Assembly (NCBI RefSeq): GCF_002135335.1
Contig: NZ_NEGC01000006.1
Location: forward strand, 133,172-197,171
Origin: Acinetobacter sp. ANC 4470
GTDB lineage: Bacteria; Pseudomonadota; Gammaproteobacteria; Pseudomonadales; Moraxellaceae
DNA length: 64,000 nt
Direction: 5' to 3'
Shown: in pieces, positions 54,247 to 64,000 of the stretch
Numbering within the stretch: the first letter of the stretch is position 1
Layout of the letters: the number at the start of each line of letters is the position of its first letter
Translations under genes and position numbers: made by a program
The notes under the pieces: model-generated
Databases searched by the model: none
Told to the model about the DNA's origin: nothing
Seen by the model: only the letters and a program-made list of their open reading frames with translations

Positions 54247-55254
54247 ATGAAACGGTCAATTCTCGGCTTGATGTATTTAATTCAAGGCATGCGTAAAGCT
54301 GGGGTCGAGGTTGATCAAAAACTTCAAAGTATTGGTCTACGTGCAGATGCTTTGGATCCAAGTTCAATTATTCATCCTAGCTTGGAGTGGGATGTACTAA
54401 GGGTAATTGGGCAGGATGTTGCGCCTGAAACTGGTTTGTTGATTGGGCAACATTATGCACTTGCAGGCTATGGTCCTTTGCTCATGTTATTGGTGACCAG
54501 TAAAAATGTGCGTACAGCTTTAGAACGAGGAATCCGCTATCAAGCGCTTACCCATTTAACTGGGTCTTTAAGTTTGAAATATACAGAGCACAAAGTTGCA
54601 CTGTGTTATGAACCACAAGACTTAACCAGTGATTTGGGGTTACTGCATGCGCAATGTGAAATTTCAGGAACGTATAAATTTATTCAAGATCTTTATAAAA
54701 TGATGGGATTGAGCATTCCCCAAATCCATATTGAATTGCCATTTGTACAATCAGAAAATCAGCAGTTCTTAGAAATTTATCATGATTACTATGGTTCAGA
54801 GTTACGGTTTGGATCGGAGAATGCAGAATTTTGGTTTGATGATGCAGTGCTAAATGTGCAAATTCCATCGGCCGATAAAATGACTTTTATGATCTATGAA
54901 AGAAAATGCGTTGCCGAATTGGAGCGCTTAAGTATAGATGAACATATCCCTTCATTGGTACAACGGGTGCAAGATTATTTAGAATTACAGCAAGGGATAA
55001 TGCCTACAATGGCAGAAACAGCGCAAGCCTTACAAATTCCAGAGCGAACCTTACGTCACCAATTGCAACAACTGCAAAGTAGTTACAAACAAATACGTGA
55101 ACAGTTAATTAAAGATAAAGCATTAAGGCTTATAGAGTATAAAGAGTATTCAATTGAAATGATTGCCGAATTGTTGGGTTATTCAGAACCAGCAGCTTTT
55201 AATCATGCTTTTAAACGGTGGTTTGGATACAGTCCGCGTCAGTACGTTAAATAG
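54247..55254 (+). CDS. AraC family transcriptional regulator
   Basis: A 335-residue regulator. The first about 200 residues fit the arabinose-binding-like domain common in OruR/ArgR-type regulators (SLEWDVLRVIGQDVAPETGLLIGQHY). The last 100 hold two helix-turn-helix motifs, MAETAQALQIPERTLRHQLQQL and SIEMIAELLGYSEPAAFNHAFKRWFGYSPRQYV. It is divergent from a flavin monooxygenase and likely controls it. Inducer unknown. Confidence 0.88.
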   Translation: MKRSILGLMYLIQGMRKAGVEVDQKLQSIGLRADALDPSSIIHPSLEWDVLRVIGQDVAPETGLLIGQHYALAGYGPLLMLLVTSKNVRTALERGIRYQALTHLTGSLSLKYTEHKVALCYEPQDLTSDLGLLHAQCEISGTYKFIQDLYKMMGLSIPQIHIELPFVQSENQQFLEIYHDYYGSELRFGSENAEFWFDDAVLNVQIPSADKMTFMIYERKCVAELERLSIDEHIPSLVQRVQDYLELQQGIMPTMAETAQALQIPERTLRHQLQQLQSSYKQIREQLIKDKALRLIEYKEYSIEMIAELLGYSEPAAFNHAFKRWFGYSPRQYVK

Positions 55255-55338
55255 CCTAAGTTTATTAATGCCAAAGTGTTATATCTTCCTTCTCAATCTT
55301 CGCTATACTTTGCATAGCCTAAAATAGTATTCAATGAT

Positions 55339-56487
55339 ATGTCTGATTTAAATTCTAAGCACAGTACAGCCTTTACTCCTTTGTCACCTGCAGAACGTTA
55401 TGCGCAAGCGATATCTTCTGGTCAGTTCATGCCAGATGATGCACAGGCACAAGCTGTTCATGAGTTAGATCGTGTTTGGCAAGAACTGATTCAACGCTTT
55501 AAAGCATCAAAAAAAGCCTTTCGTCGTTTCCGTCGTCAAACATCTCCACAAGGTGTATATATGTGGGGCGGTGTAGGGCGTGGTAAAACATGGTTAATGG
55601 ATCAGTTTTTTGATTCAATTCCTTTTCGCCGCAAAATGCGTATGCATTTCCATCATTTTATGCAGCACGTTCATCGTGAGTTAAATAAGTTGTCGGGACA
55701 GCGTAATCCACTTGAATTGGTGGCTGACCAAATTTATCAACAAGCAGTAGTGATTTGTTTTGATGAATTTTTTGTTTCAAACGTTACCGATGCCATGATT
55801 TTAAGTGAATTATTCCAAAAATTATTTGATCGTGGGGTCACTTTGATTGCGACATCAAATATTGCCCCAGATGGTCTGTATAAGAATGGTATTCATCGTG
55901 ATCGCTTCATTCCAACCATTGAAATGGTGAAAAAGAATTGTGTGGTGTTAAATGTCGATGCGGGCGTGGACTATCGTTTACGTGTACTTAAACAGGCACA
56001 ATTATTTAAGAACCCGCTCACCCATGACCATAAAAATTGGATCGCACAGCGTTTTAGCGCATTGACACAAACGCAAACCATTTCCCAAGAGTCGATTATT
56101 ATTAATAATCGTATCGTTCAAACGGTTGGGCATACTGAAGATATTTTATGGTGTGAATTTTCAGAGTTGTGTTTCAAACCGCGTAGCCCAGCAGACTTTA
56201 TTGAAATTGCTAATATTTACAATACGGTATTGGTGAGTAATGTTCCGCATTTAACAGATCACTTGTCGGAAGGTGCGCGTCGTTTTATTTATTTGGTCGA
56301 TGAGTTTTATGATCGCGGTGTAAAACTGTTACTCACCTCTGAAGATTCCATTATTGATCTTTATAAAGGTGAAAAATTAGCCTTTGAAATTGAACGCACG
56401 CGTTCACGTTTACTTGAAATGCAATCTGATGACTACTTGAATGCAGCACATAAACAAATTCAGAAAATAAAATCGGAAGCCAATTAA
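55339..56487 (+). CDS. zapE: Cell division protein ZapE (AFG1-like ATPase)
   Basis: A 382-residue AAA+ type protein. The Walker A motif is MWGGVGRGKTWLMDQFF (about 75-91), with Walker B VVICFDEFFVSNVTDA and sensor TLIATSNIAPDGLY. The ZapE/AFG1 family is bound to the Z-ring and the membrane; ZapE destabilises FtsZ polymers at constriction. GluPro-rich or transmembrane parts are absent. It ends in an intrinsic terminator. Confidence 0.93.
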   Translation: MSDLNSKHSTAFTPLSPAERYAQAISSGQFMPDDAQAQAVHELDRVWQELIQRFKASKKAFRRFRRQTSPQGVYMWGGVGRGKTWLMDQFFDSIPFRRKMRMHFHHFMQHVHRELNKLSGQRNPLELVADQIYQQAVVICFDEFFVSNVTDAMILSELFQKLFDRGVTLIATSNIAPDGLYKNGIHRDRFIPTIEMVKKNCVVLNVDAGVDYRLRVLKQAQLFKNPLTHDHKNWIAQRFSALTQTQTISQESIIINNRIVQTVGHTEDILWCEFSELCFKPRSPADFIEIANIYNTVLVSNVPHLTDHLSEGARRFIYLVDEFYDRGVKLLLTSEDSIIDLYKGEKLAFEIERTRSRLLEMQSDDYLNAAHKQIQKIKSEAN

Positions 56488-56855
56488 ACATTAAGCGCCA
56501 GAAATGGCGCTTTTTTTATGACTAGAAAATATCTGTTTTGTCCACATTTAAGACTAGTCATTGTTTACTCTTTGCTCTATAACTATAGCAATATTGGTTT
56601 TAAGTGCTATTTTTATCTAAGAATCTGCACTTAAGTCTAATGTTGACATTTCAAAAACTTTATACACTGTAAAAAGGTATTTAAGCTTAAGCTGATGATA
56701 ATGTCGCTTTTGTGATCTGTATTTTATTCAATAATGGACATATTTGTTTTATAAAAAATGATCACTATTTAGGATTGTGATAGTACTATTCAGCTAGATT
56801 TAAATCGGTATACTAGAATCTCTTGTTATAAAAAGTAGCAATATCAGGAAAGACA
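56488..56855. other. Intergenic region between zapE and glcB
   Basis: About 370 bp. It has the zapE terminator at its left end and then AT-rich DNA that must hold the glcB promoter; TATACT at 56809-56814 could be a -10 element. No operator or open frame was recognised. Confidence 0.5.
56493..56517 (+). terminator. Intrinsic terminator after zapE
   Basis: Stem AAGCGCCA/TGGCGCTT (56493-56500 and 56505-56512), four-base loop GAAA, then a run of T. Confidence 0.92.
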
Positions 56856-59018
56856 ATGACTGCACGTATTCAAAAAGGCAAGTTAGCGATTGCTAAAGAA
56901 CTTTACGATTTCATCGAAAATGAAGCATTACCAGGTTCTGGTTTAGATAGCGAAACATACTGGAAAAACTTCGAGCAAGTCGTTGTTGATCTTAGTCCTA
57001 AGAATAAAGCGCTTCTTGCTAAGCGTGATGATATTCAGGCTAAAATTGATGAATGGCACCGCAACAATAAATTTGAATTAGAAGCTTACAAAGCTTTCCT
57101 TATAGAAATTGGCTACTTATTACCAGAAGTAGAAGATTTCCAGATCAGCACAGAAAATGTCGACGAAGAAATCGCATTATTGGCTGGTCCACAACTTGTG
57201 GTGCCTGTACGTAATGCACGTTACTGCTTAAATGCAGCAAATGCGCGTTGGGGTTCTTTATATGATGCGCTTTATGGTTTTGATGTCATCTCTGAAGAAG
57301 GTGGTGCGGAAAAAGGTAAAGGCTATAACCCAGTACGCGGTGAAAAAGTTGTCGCATTCGCGAAAAACTTCTTAAATGAAAATTTCCCACTTGCAGCAGG
57401 TTCACATGCTGATGCAACGCAATATGCTGTAGATCACAATAAACTTATTGTGAGCTTGAAAGATGGTACTAAAACAACGCTAGCACATGAAGCGCAATTT
57501 GTAGGTTATAACGGTGAAGCTATTGCACCTACAGAAATCGTATTCAAGAATAATGGCTTGCATGTCATTATTGAAATTGATGCGACTAGCCCGATTGGTA
57601 AAACAGATGCGGCAGGCGTCAAAGATTTAGTGCTTGAAGCTGCTGTAACGACTATTCAGGATTTAGAAGACTCAATTGCAGCTGTTGATGCTGAAGAAAA
57701 AGTTGAAGGCTACCGTAACTGGTTAGGCCTAATGAAAGGTACTTTAGAAGAATCGATCGAGAAAAATGGTAAAACGGTTACTCGTAGTTTGAATAAAGAC
57801 CGTACCCATAAAAACTTAATTGGCGGTGAAACCATTATTCATGGTCGTTCATTGATGCTTCTTCGTAATGTGGGTCACTTGATGACAAATCCAGCCATCC
57901 TTGTGGATGGCGCGGAAATTTATGAAGGCATCATGGATGCATTGGTTACACCATTATTGTCTTTTGCAGACATTAAAGGTGAAAACGAAATCAAGAACTC
58001 GCGTAAAGGTTCTATGTATATCGTTAAGCCAAAAATGCATGGTCCTGAAGAAGTTGCTTTTGCAGTTGAATTGTTTGAACGTTCAGAACAATTACTAGGT
58101 TTACCAGCGAAAACGCTTAAAATAGGTATCATGGATGAAGAGCGTCGTACCTCTGTAAACTTGAAAAATTGTATTGCTCAAGCGAAAGATCGTACCATCT
58201 TCATTAATACAGGTTTCATGGATCGTACTGGCGATGAAATTCATACATTCATGGAAGCAGGTCCATTCGTTCGTAAAGGCGAAGTGAAAGGACAAATCTG
58301 GTTCCCTGCATATGAAAACCGCAACGTCATGGTTGGTTTGAAAGCAGGTTTACGTGGTAAAGCGCAAATTGGTAAAGGTATGTGGCCTAAACCAGATATG
58401 TTGCTTGATATGTACAAAACTAAAACTGAACATCCAGACGCTGGTGCAAGTTGTGCATGGGTTCCTTCACCAGCAGGTGCGGTAATTCACGCGATTCATT
58501 ATCACCAAATTAATGTTGCAAATCGTCAAAAAGAATTATTGGCGACTGAAGCATTGCCTTTAGATGATTTGTTAACTCCACCTTTAGCGAAAGACACAAA
58601 TTGGTCTGAAGACGAAAAAACCAAAGAACTTGAAAATAACTGTCAAGGTATCTTGGGTTATGTGGTTCGTTGGGTTGATTTGGGTGTAGGTTGTTCTAAA
58701 GTTTTAGACATTAACAACGTAGGTTTGATGGAAGATCGCGCAACTTTACGTATTTCATCTCAACACGTTGCCAACTGGTTACGTCATGGTATCGTGACAC
58801 GTGCGCAAGTTGAAGAAGTGATGAAACGTATGGCTGCTATTGTAGATCAGCAAAATGCAAATGATCCAGAATATACTGCTATGGGTCCAAGTTTTGATGG
58901 TATTGCATTCCAAGCTGCGTCTGATTTGATCTTTAAAGGTGGTGTACAACCTTCTGGTTATACAGAACCATTGTTGCACGCTGCACGTTTAAAATTAAAA
59001 GGTTATACAGGGGGCTAA
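56856..59018 (+). CDS. glcB: Malate synthase G
   Basis: A 720-residue monomeric malate synthase, the size of the G isoform. Key motifs include [37 protein letters not shown] with the catalytic region, and [21 protein letters not shown]. It condenses glyoxylate with acetyl-CoA to malate in the glyoxylate shunt, needed for growth on acetate or fatty acids. Codon bias is marked, suggesting strong expression. It is monocistronic with a terminator just downstream. Confidence 0.97.
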   Translation: MTARIQKGKLAIAKELYDFIENEALPGSGLDSETYWKNFEQVVVDLSPKNKALLAKRDDIQAKIDEWHRNNKFELEAYKAFLIEIGYLLPEVEDFQISTENVDEEIALLAGPQLVVPVRNARYCLNAANARWGSLYDALYGFDVISEEGGAEKGKGYNPVRGEKVVAFAKNFLNENFPLAAGSHADATQYAVDHNKLIVSLKDGTKTTLAHEAQFVGYNGEAIAPTEIVFKNNGLHVIIEIDATSPIGKTDAAGVKDLVLEAAVTTIQDLEDSIAAVDAEEKVEGYRNWLGLMKGTLEESIEKNGKTVTRSLNKDRTHKNLIGGETIIHGRSLMLLRNVGHLMTNPAILVDGAEIYEGIMDALVTPLLSFADIKGENEIKNSRKGSMYIVKPKMHGPEEVAFAVELFERSEQLLGLPAKTLKIGIMDEERRTSVNLKNCIAQAKDRTIFINTGFMDRTGDEIHTFMEAGPFVRKGEVKGQIWFPAYENRNVMVGLKAGLRGKAQIGKGMWPKPDMLLDMYKTKTEHPDAGASCAWVPSPAGAVIHAIHYHQINVANRQKELLATEALPLDDLLTPPLAKDTNWSEDEKTKELENNCQGILGYVVRWVDLGVGCSKVLDINNVGLMEDRATLRISSQHVANWLRHGIVTRAQVEEVMKRMAAIVDQQNANDPEYTAMGPSFDGIAFQAASDLIFKGGVQPSGYTEPLLHAARLKLKGYTGG

Positions 59019-59034
59019 GTTTCCACTGTAAATA

Positions 59035-59064
59035 AATAAAGCCTCTTCGGAGGCTTTATTTTTT
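59035..59064. terminator. Bidirectional terminator after glcB
   Basis: 11-bp stem AATAAAGCCTC/GAGGCTTTATT (59035-59045 and 59050-59060) with a TTCG loop and T run. It overlaps the stop codon of the convergent hypothetical gene and may end both transcripts. Confidence 0.92.
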
Positions 59065-59679
59065 AGGGGTCAATAAAACAGGATCTTCTATGCTGTAACC
59101 CGTTTCAAAAGGAAGACCTAAATATTTTACAGTAGCGATGATTTTCTGTTGATTGGGGATTTTATACGCTTGAGATATACTCAACCCTTGACGGTAATCG
59201 ATCGCTTGATGTATTTGGCTTTTTAAATTTTTGTTTGTTAACTGATATGTATACTTATATTTAGGTATAAATTTATTGGGGTCATACCACGACTTTTCTT
59301 TCGATGTGGTTTTATTTATGACTTGAACTTTGATTGTTTTTTTAGGAATGATTACAAGTGGTTGAAGTCGTTTTTTAATTTTAATGATTTCTTGATTAAA
59401 TAAACGGCTGTCTTGATCATAATCAATTTTCTGGGTTTTGGGATTGATGTAGAGTGAATTGACTTGAATGAGCTTTTCAGGATGTTGGTTATTCTTAAAT
59501 TGATAATAATAGAGTTGTGGTAGACGACCACGGCCATCTTCATAATGTTTAAGTAGGTAAACTTTTTGGTCTTGATGATCATAACCTAATACTTCTATAT
59601 TTTGCGGCCCACCAACAGTTGCAAAACTGGTGCAGGGCAGAAGTATTAAACTGAAGACAATGGTTTTGAGTTTCAACAT
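59056..59679 (-). CDS. Hypothetical secreted protein
   Basis: A 207-residue protein of unknown family. A signal peptide is clear (MLKLKTIVFSLILLPCTSFA, cleavage before TVGG), so the mature protein is periplasmic or exported. The mature part is rich in Lys, Gln and Tyr and has no recognised domain. It starts inside the 3' end of the CinA-family gene (7 bp overlap), which suggests one transcript. Function unknown. Confidence 0.75.
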   Translation of the reverse strand: MLKLKTIVFSLILLPCTSFATVGGPQNIEVLGYDHQDQKVYLLKHYEDGRGRLPQLYYYQFKNNQHPEKLIQVNSLYINPKTQKIDYDQDSRLFNQEIIKIKKRLQPLVIIPKKTIKVQVINKTTSKEKSWYDPNKFIPKYKYTYQLTNKNLKSQIHQAIDYRQGLSISQAYKIPNQQKIIATVKYLGLPFETGYSIEDPVLLTPKK

Positions 59680-60158
59680 GGTTCGATTTCCTCAATAATT
59701 TCTATGATTTCTTTTGCAATATATTGGCTTAAAATAGCAAGTTTTTCTGATGGCGTTCCATCAATAAAGTAATGAAAATTATAAGTCTTATTTAAATATA
59801 AAATTGAGATAAAAAATGTGCCTTCGGGTTTTATTTCTGTTGCACTGCCACCTGATTTGAGTAATCCAGTACAAGCCACAATAATATCCGCTTGGGTAAA
59901 TAGGTTTTTTCCATACATAGCCATTGCTTCAGTCACTTCAGCGGATTCGGCTGTATATTTTTCAATGAAAGCTGGTTCAATTTTGAGAATATTGGTTTTT
60001 ATGGAAGGGTCATAACTCACTAAACCACCGAGTAAGATCTCTGCACCGCTATTTTTATAAATTGAAAATTGGCTTGAAAGATAGCCTGAGCTTGCACTTT
60101 CAATAAAGGCAATCTTTAAATGATTGATCTCTAACAAATCACAACATTTTTTTATCAT
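59673..60158 (-). CDS. CinA family protein (nicotinamide-nucleotide amidohydrolase domain)
   Basis: A 161-residue CinA C-terminal-domain protein. The features IAFIESASSGYLSSQF, GGLVSYDPSIKTNIL, and DIIVACTGLLKSGGSATEIKPEGTFF match the family, in which a Ser/Thr and Lys-containing loop deamidates nicotinamide mononucleotide in NAD recycling. The usual AESCTGG motif is ESASSG here (Cys and first Gly lost), so activity is uncertain. It overlaps the secreted-protein gene downstream. Confidence 0.75.
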   Translation of the reverse strand: MIKKCCDLLEINHLKIAFIESASSGYLSSQFSIYKNSGAEILLGGLVSYDPSIKTNILKIEPAFIEKYTAESAEVTEAMAMYGKNLFTQADIIVACTGLLKSGGSATEIKPEGTFFISILYLNKTYNFHYFIDGTPSEKLAILSQYIAKEIIEIIEEIEPC

Positions 60159-60408
60159 TTATAAGCAACAGGAGTGAAAAGTGTATACATAGTAACGTAA
60201 AAGCGATCACTTGATTGTTTTGTAATGATATTGCTAATGTTTAGCATGCGTTGGCTCACAATATGTTTGTAGATAAGTATTTCATTTTTAAACATGCTGA
60301 GTAGAATTGATTTCAAAATAAAAAAAATTAACTGAATCTGTTTTAATTTAATATATGTAATTATATAATAATAAAATGGCATGCATAAAAATAGGTTTTG
60401 GTTGAGAT

Positions 60409-60522
60409 ATGGAAATTATAAAATTTATTAAAAGTTTTAATAGCGTAAATACGTATTTATTGCTATCAATATTTATTTTGGCCGTTATTGTTGTGTATTT
60501 TTATTTTATTAATCCTGCTTAA
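60409..60522 (+). CDS. Putative small membrane protein (37 residues)
   Basis: Reads MEIIKFIKSFNSVNTYLLLS then IFILAVIVVYFYFINPA and a stop. One hydrophobic segment of about 20 residues with a positively charged N-terminus would span the membrane once. A GAG lies four bases before the ATG as a possible ribosome binding site. It lies alone in an AT-rich gap divergent from the CinA-type gene. No family recognised; may be chance. Confidence 0.35.
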   Translation: MEIIKFIKSFNSVNTYLLLSIFILAVIVVYFYFINPA

Positions 60523-60683
60523 TGAGTCGGTGTGGTCTTTAAGTTTTTGATAGTTAGGTAAATTTATATTTTGTCTTATAAATGGCGATGTGCTTTTGGT
60601 TGTATTTATTTGTGAATGAACTTGGGTTCATTTAAAAAACTTAATCATGATCCGTTCTTATGAAATATAGATCCAGTATTAAA

Positions 60684-60712
60684 TAAAAACCCAGTGCAAT
60701 CACTGGGTTTTT
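60684..60712. terminator. Terminator of the lipoprotein gene
   Basis: Perfect 11-bp stem AAAACCCAGTG/CACTGGGTTTT (60686-60696 and 60701-60711) with a 4-base loop. It lies just beyond the leftward gene's stop. Confidence 0.9.
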
Positions 60713-60729
60713 GCATTTCAAAAATGAAC

Positions 60730-61164
60730 TTAGTTTTCAAGTGCAGGAGTCGCAGCAGCAATGGCAGCAGCAACAGCATCATCTTCTGACTGAGACGTAT
60801 TACTCGGCTTTTGCTGAGTGGCTTGAGTCGGTTTGTCCTCTGCTTTCGGCGCTTCAGCTTTTGCAGTAGGCTTGCTTTCGGTCGGTTTTATTTCAGCTGT
60901 TTGAGGTTTACTCACTTCACGACGAATTTCAGTCGTTGTATTTGCTGTTTCGTGGCGTTCAACTTCTACATGCGTAGGAGTTTCTACTTGAGTGCTTTCA
61001 ACTGGAGTTAAAGGCTCTACTTGTACGGGTTCGATCACTTGCTCAGTTTGCTGAGTCGTTGCAGCTTGTTCTGATTCATCTTCTTTCGGTGCATCTTTTT
61101 TTACACACGCTGTTAATAATAAGACTGCTGCGATAGCGCCACAAATTAAAAGTTTTTTATTCAT
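60730..61164 (-). CDS. Hypothetical lipoprotein, low-complexity
   Basis: A 144-residue protein with a lipoprotein signal MNKKLLICGAIAAVLLLTAC (lipobox LTAC, Cys20). The mature part is made of Thr, Glu, Pro, Lys and Gln-rich sequence with no folded domain, ending in an alanine-rich AVAAAIAAATPALEN that could be an amphipathic helix. After export it is likely to be membrane-anchored and extended. It is divergent from pyrG. No function assigned. Confidence 0.82.
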   Translation of the reverse strand: MNKKLLICGAIAAVLLLTACVKKDAPKEDESEQAATTQQTEQVIEPVQVEPLTPVESTQVETPTHVEVERHETANTTTEIRREVSKPQTAEIKPTESKPTAKAEAPKAEDKPTQATQQKPSNTSQSEDDAVAAAIAAATPALEN

Positions 61165-61246
61165 AATTGCACAAAATAAAGCATTAATAAGATATCAGCA
61201 TTATAACAGCAAATATGAATATAGAAATCATCTTCAACCCCTCTAA

Positions 61247-63028
<1,782 letters not shown>

Positions 63029-63060
63029 TAACGGTCTGGGAATAAACTAGGGAAGTTTAA

Positions 63061-63918
<858 letters not shown>

Positions 63919-63965
63919 TGCTCTAATAAGAGCATCTAGTTATTCAATCAACTGAGGAATTGTTC

Positions 63966-64000
63966 ATGAGTCAAATCGTTGACATTCGTGCACGTGAAAT
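63966..64000 (+). CDS. eno: Enolase, first 11 codons (cut by window edge)
   Basis: MSQIVDIRARE followed by the edge. The start matches the conserved opening of enolase and the gene order pyrG-kdsA-eno, with GAGGA ahead of the ATG. Too short for more. Confidence 0.85.
   Translation, partial: MSQIVDIRARE

Noticed and set aside
60155..60382. 75-codon minus-strand frame ending in ATGA with the CinA gene
   Set aside because: No ribosome binding site, AT-rich biased composition and no family likeness, so chance is the better explanation despite the stop/start overlap.

Overview
This 64 kb window is AT-rich chromosomal DNA from a gammaproteobacterium that is almost certainly an Acinetobacter. The strongest pointers are an Hfq with a long glycine-rich GGFGGQ-repeat tail, the exbB-exbD-msbA-lpxK-kdsB-holB-pilZ-tatD gene order, the amgK-murU pair divergent from lptD-surA, the pyrG-kdsA-eno block and the remnant of a typical Acinetobacter IS5-family element. 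No rRNA, tRNA, CRISPR array, prophage or plasmid backbone was seen. Most of the window is conserved core genome.

Left part (1-20.8 kb) is the more accessory and decayed part. It holds the start of ahpF, a DUF1653 gene, an O-methyltransferase broken by one in-frame stop, a KTSC-domain gene, a short-chain dehydrogenase and ahpC. These are followed by the helicase hrpA, a FabH-type ketoacyl synthase, a PcfJ-like protein next to a Pif1-like helicase, and a voltage-sensor-type potassium channel with a C-terminal zinc ribbon. An internally deleted IS5-family element, a SecD-head-like small protein, and a metE gene reduced to about 150 bp beside an intact metR come next. DUF441, RsuA, GNAT, RelB/DinJ-like and RluA-family genes close this part.

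The middle (20.8-39.9 kb) is dense core genome: tsaE-mutL-miaA-hfq, then lptD-surA (outer membrane biogenesis) divergent from amgK-murU (cell-wall recycling). After these come rsmG-parA-parB (ribosome methylation and chromosome segregation), exbB-exbD-msbA-lpxK-kdsB (energy transduction and lipid A/Kdo synthesis) and holB-pilZ-tatD.

The right part (39.9-64 kb) carries a TetR regulator and four type II secretion minor pseudopilins (gspHIJK). Next are a QueD-like protein, ung, an enoyl-CoA hydratase-like gene, tadA, cmk-rpsA-ihfB-lapA and pyrF. A repeat-rich intergenic stretch is followed by lysO and a Baeyer-Villiger-type monooxygenase divergent from an AraC regulator. zapE, glcB, a small secreted-protein/CinA pair, a short lipoprotein gene and pyrG-kdsA-eno complete the window.

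No convincing undescribed multi-gene system was found. The most interesting signals are the collapsed metE with a surviving MetR box, the deletion derivative of the IS5-family element, a dispersed repeat shared by two intergenic regions (17.14 and 51.25 kb) with strong hairpins near the second copy, the Hfq coding tandem repeat, and the PcfJ-like/Pif1-like neighbours.
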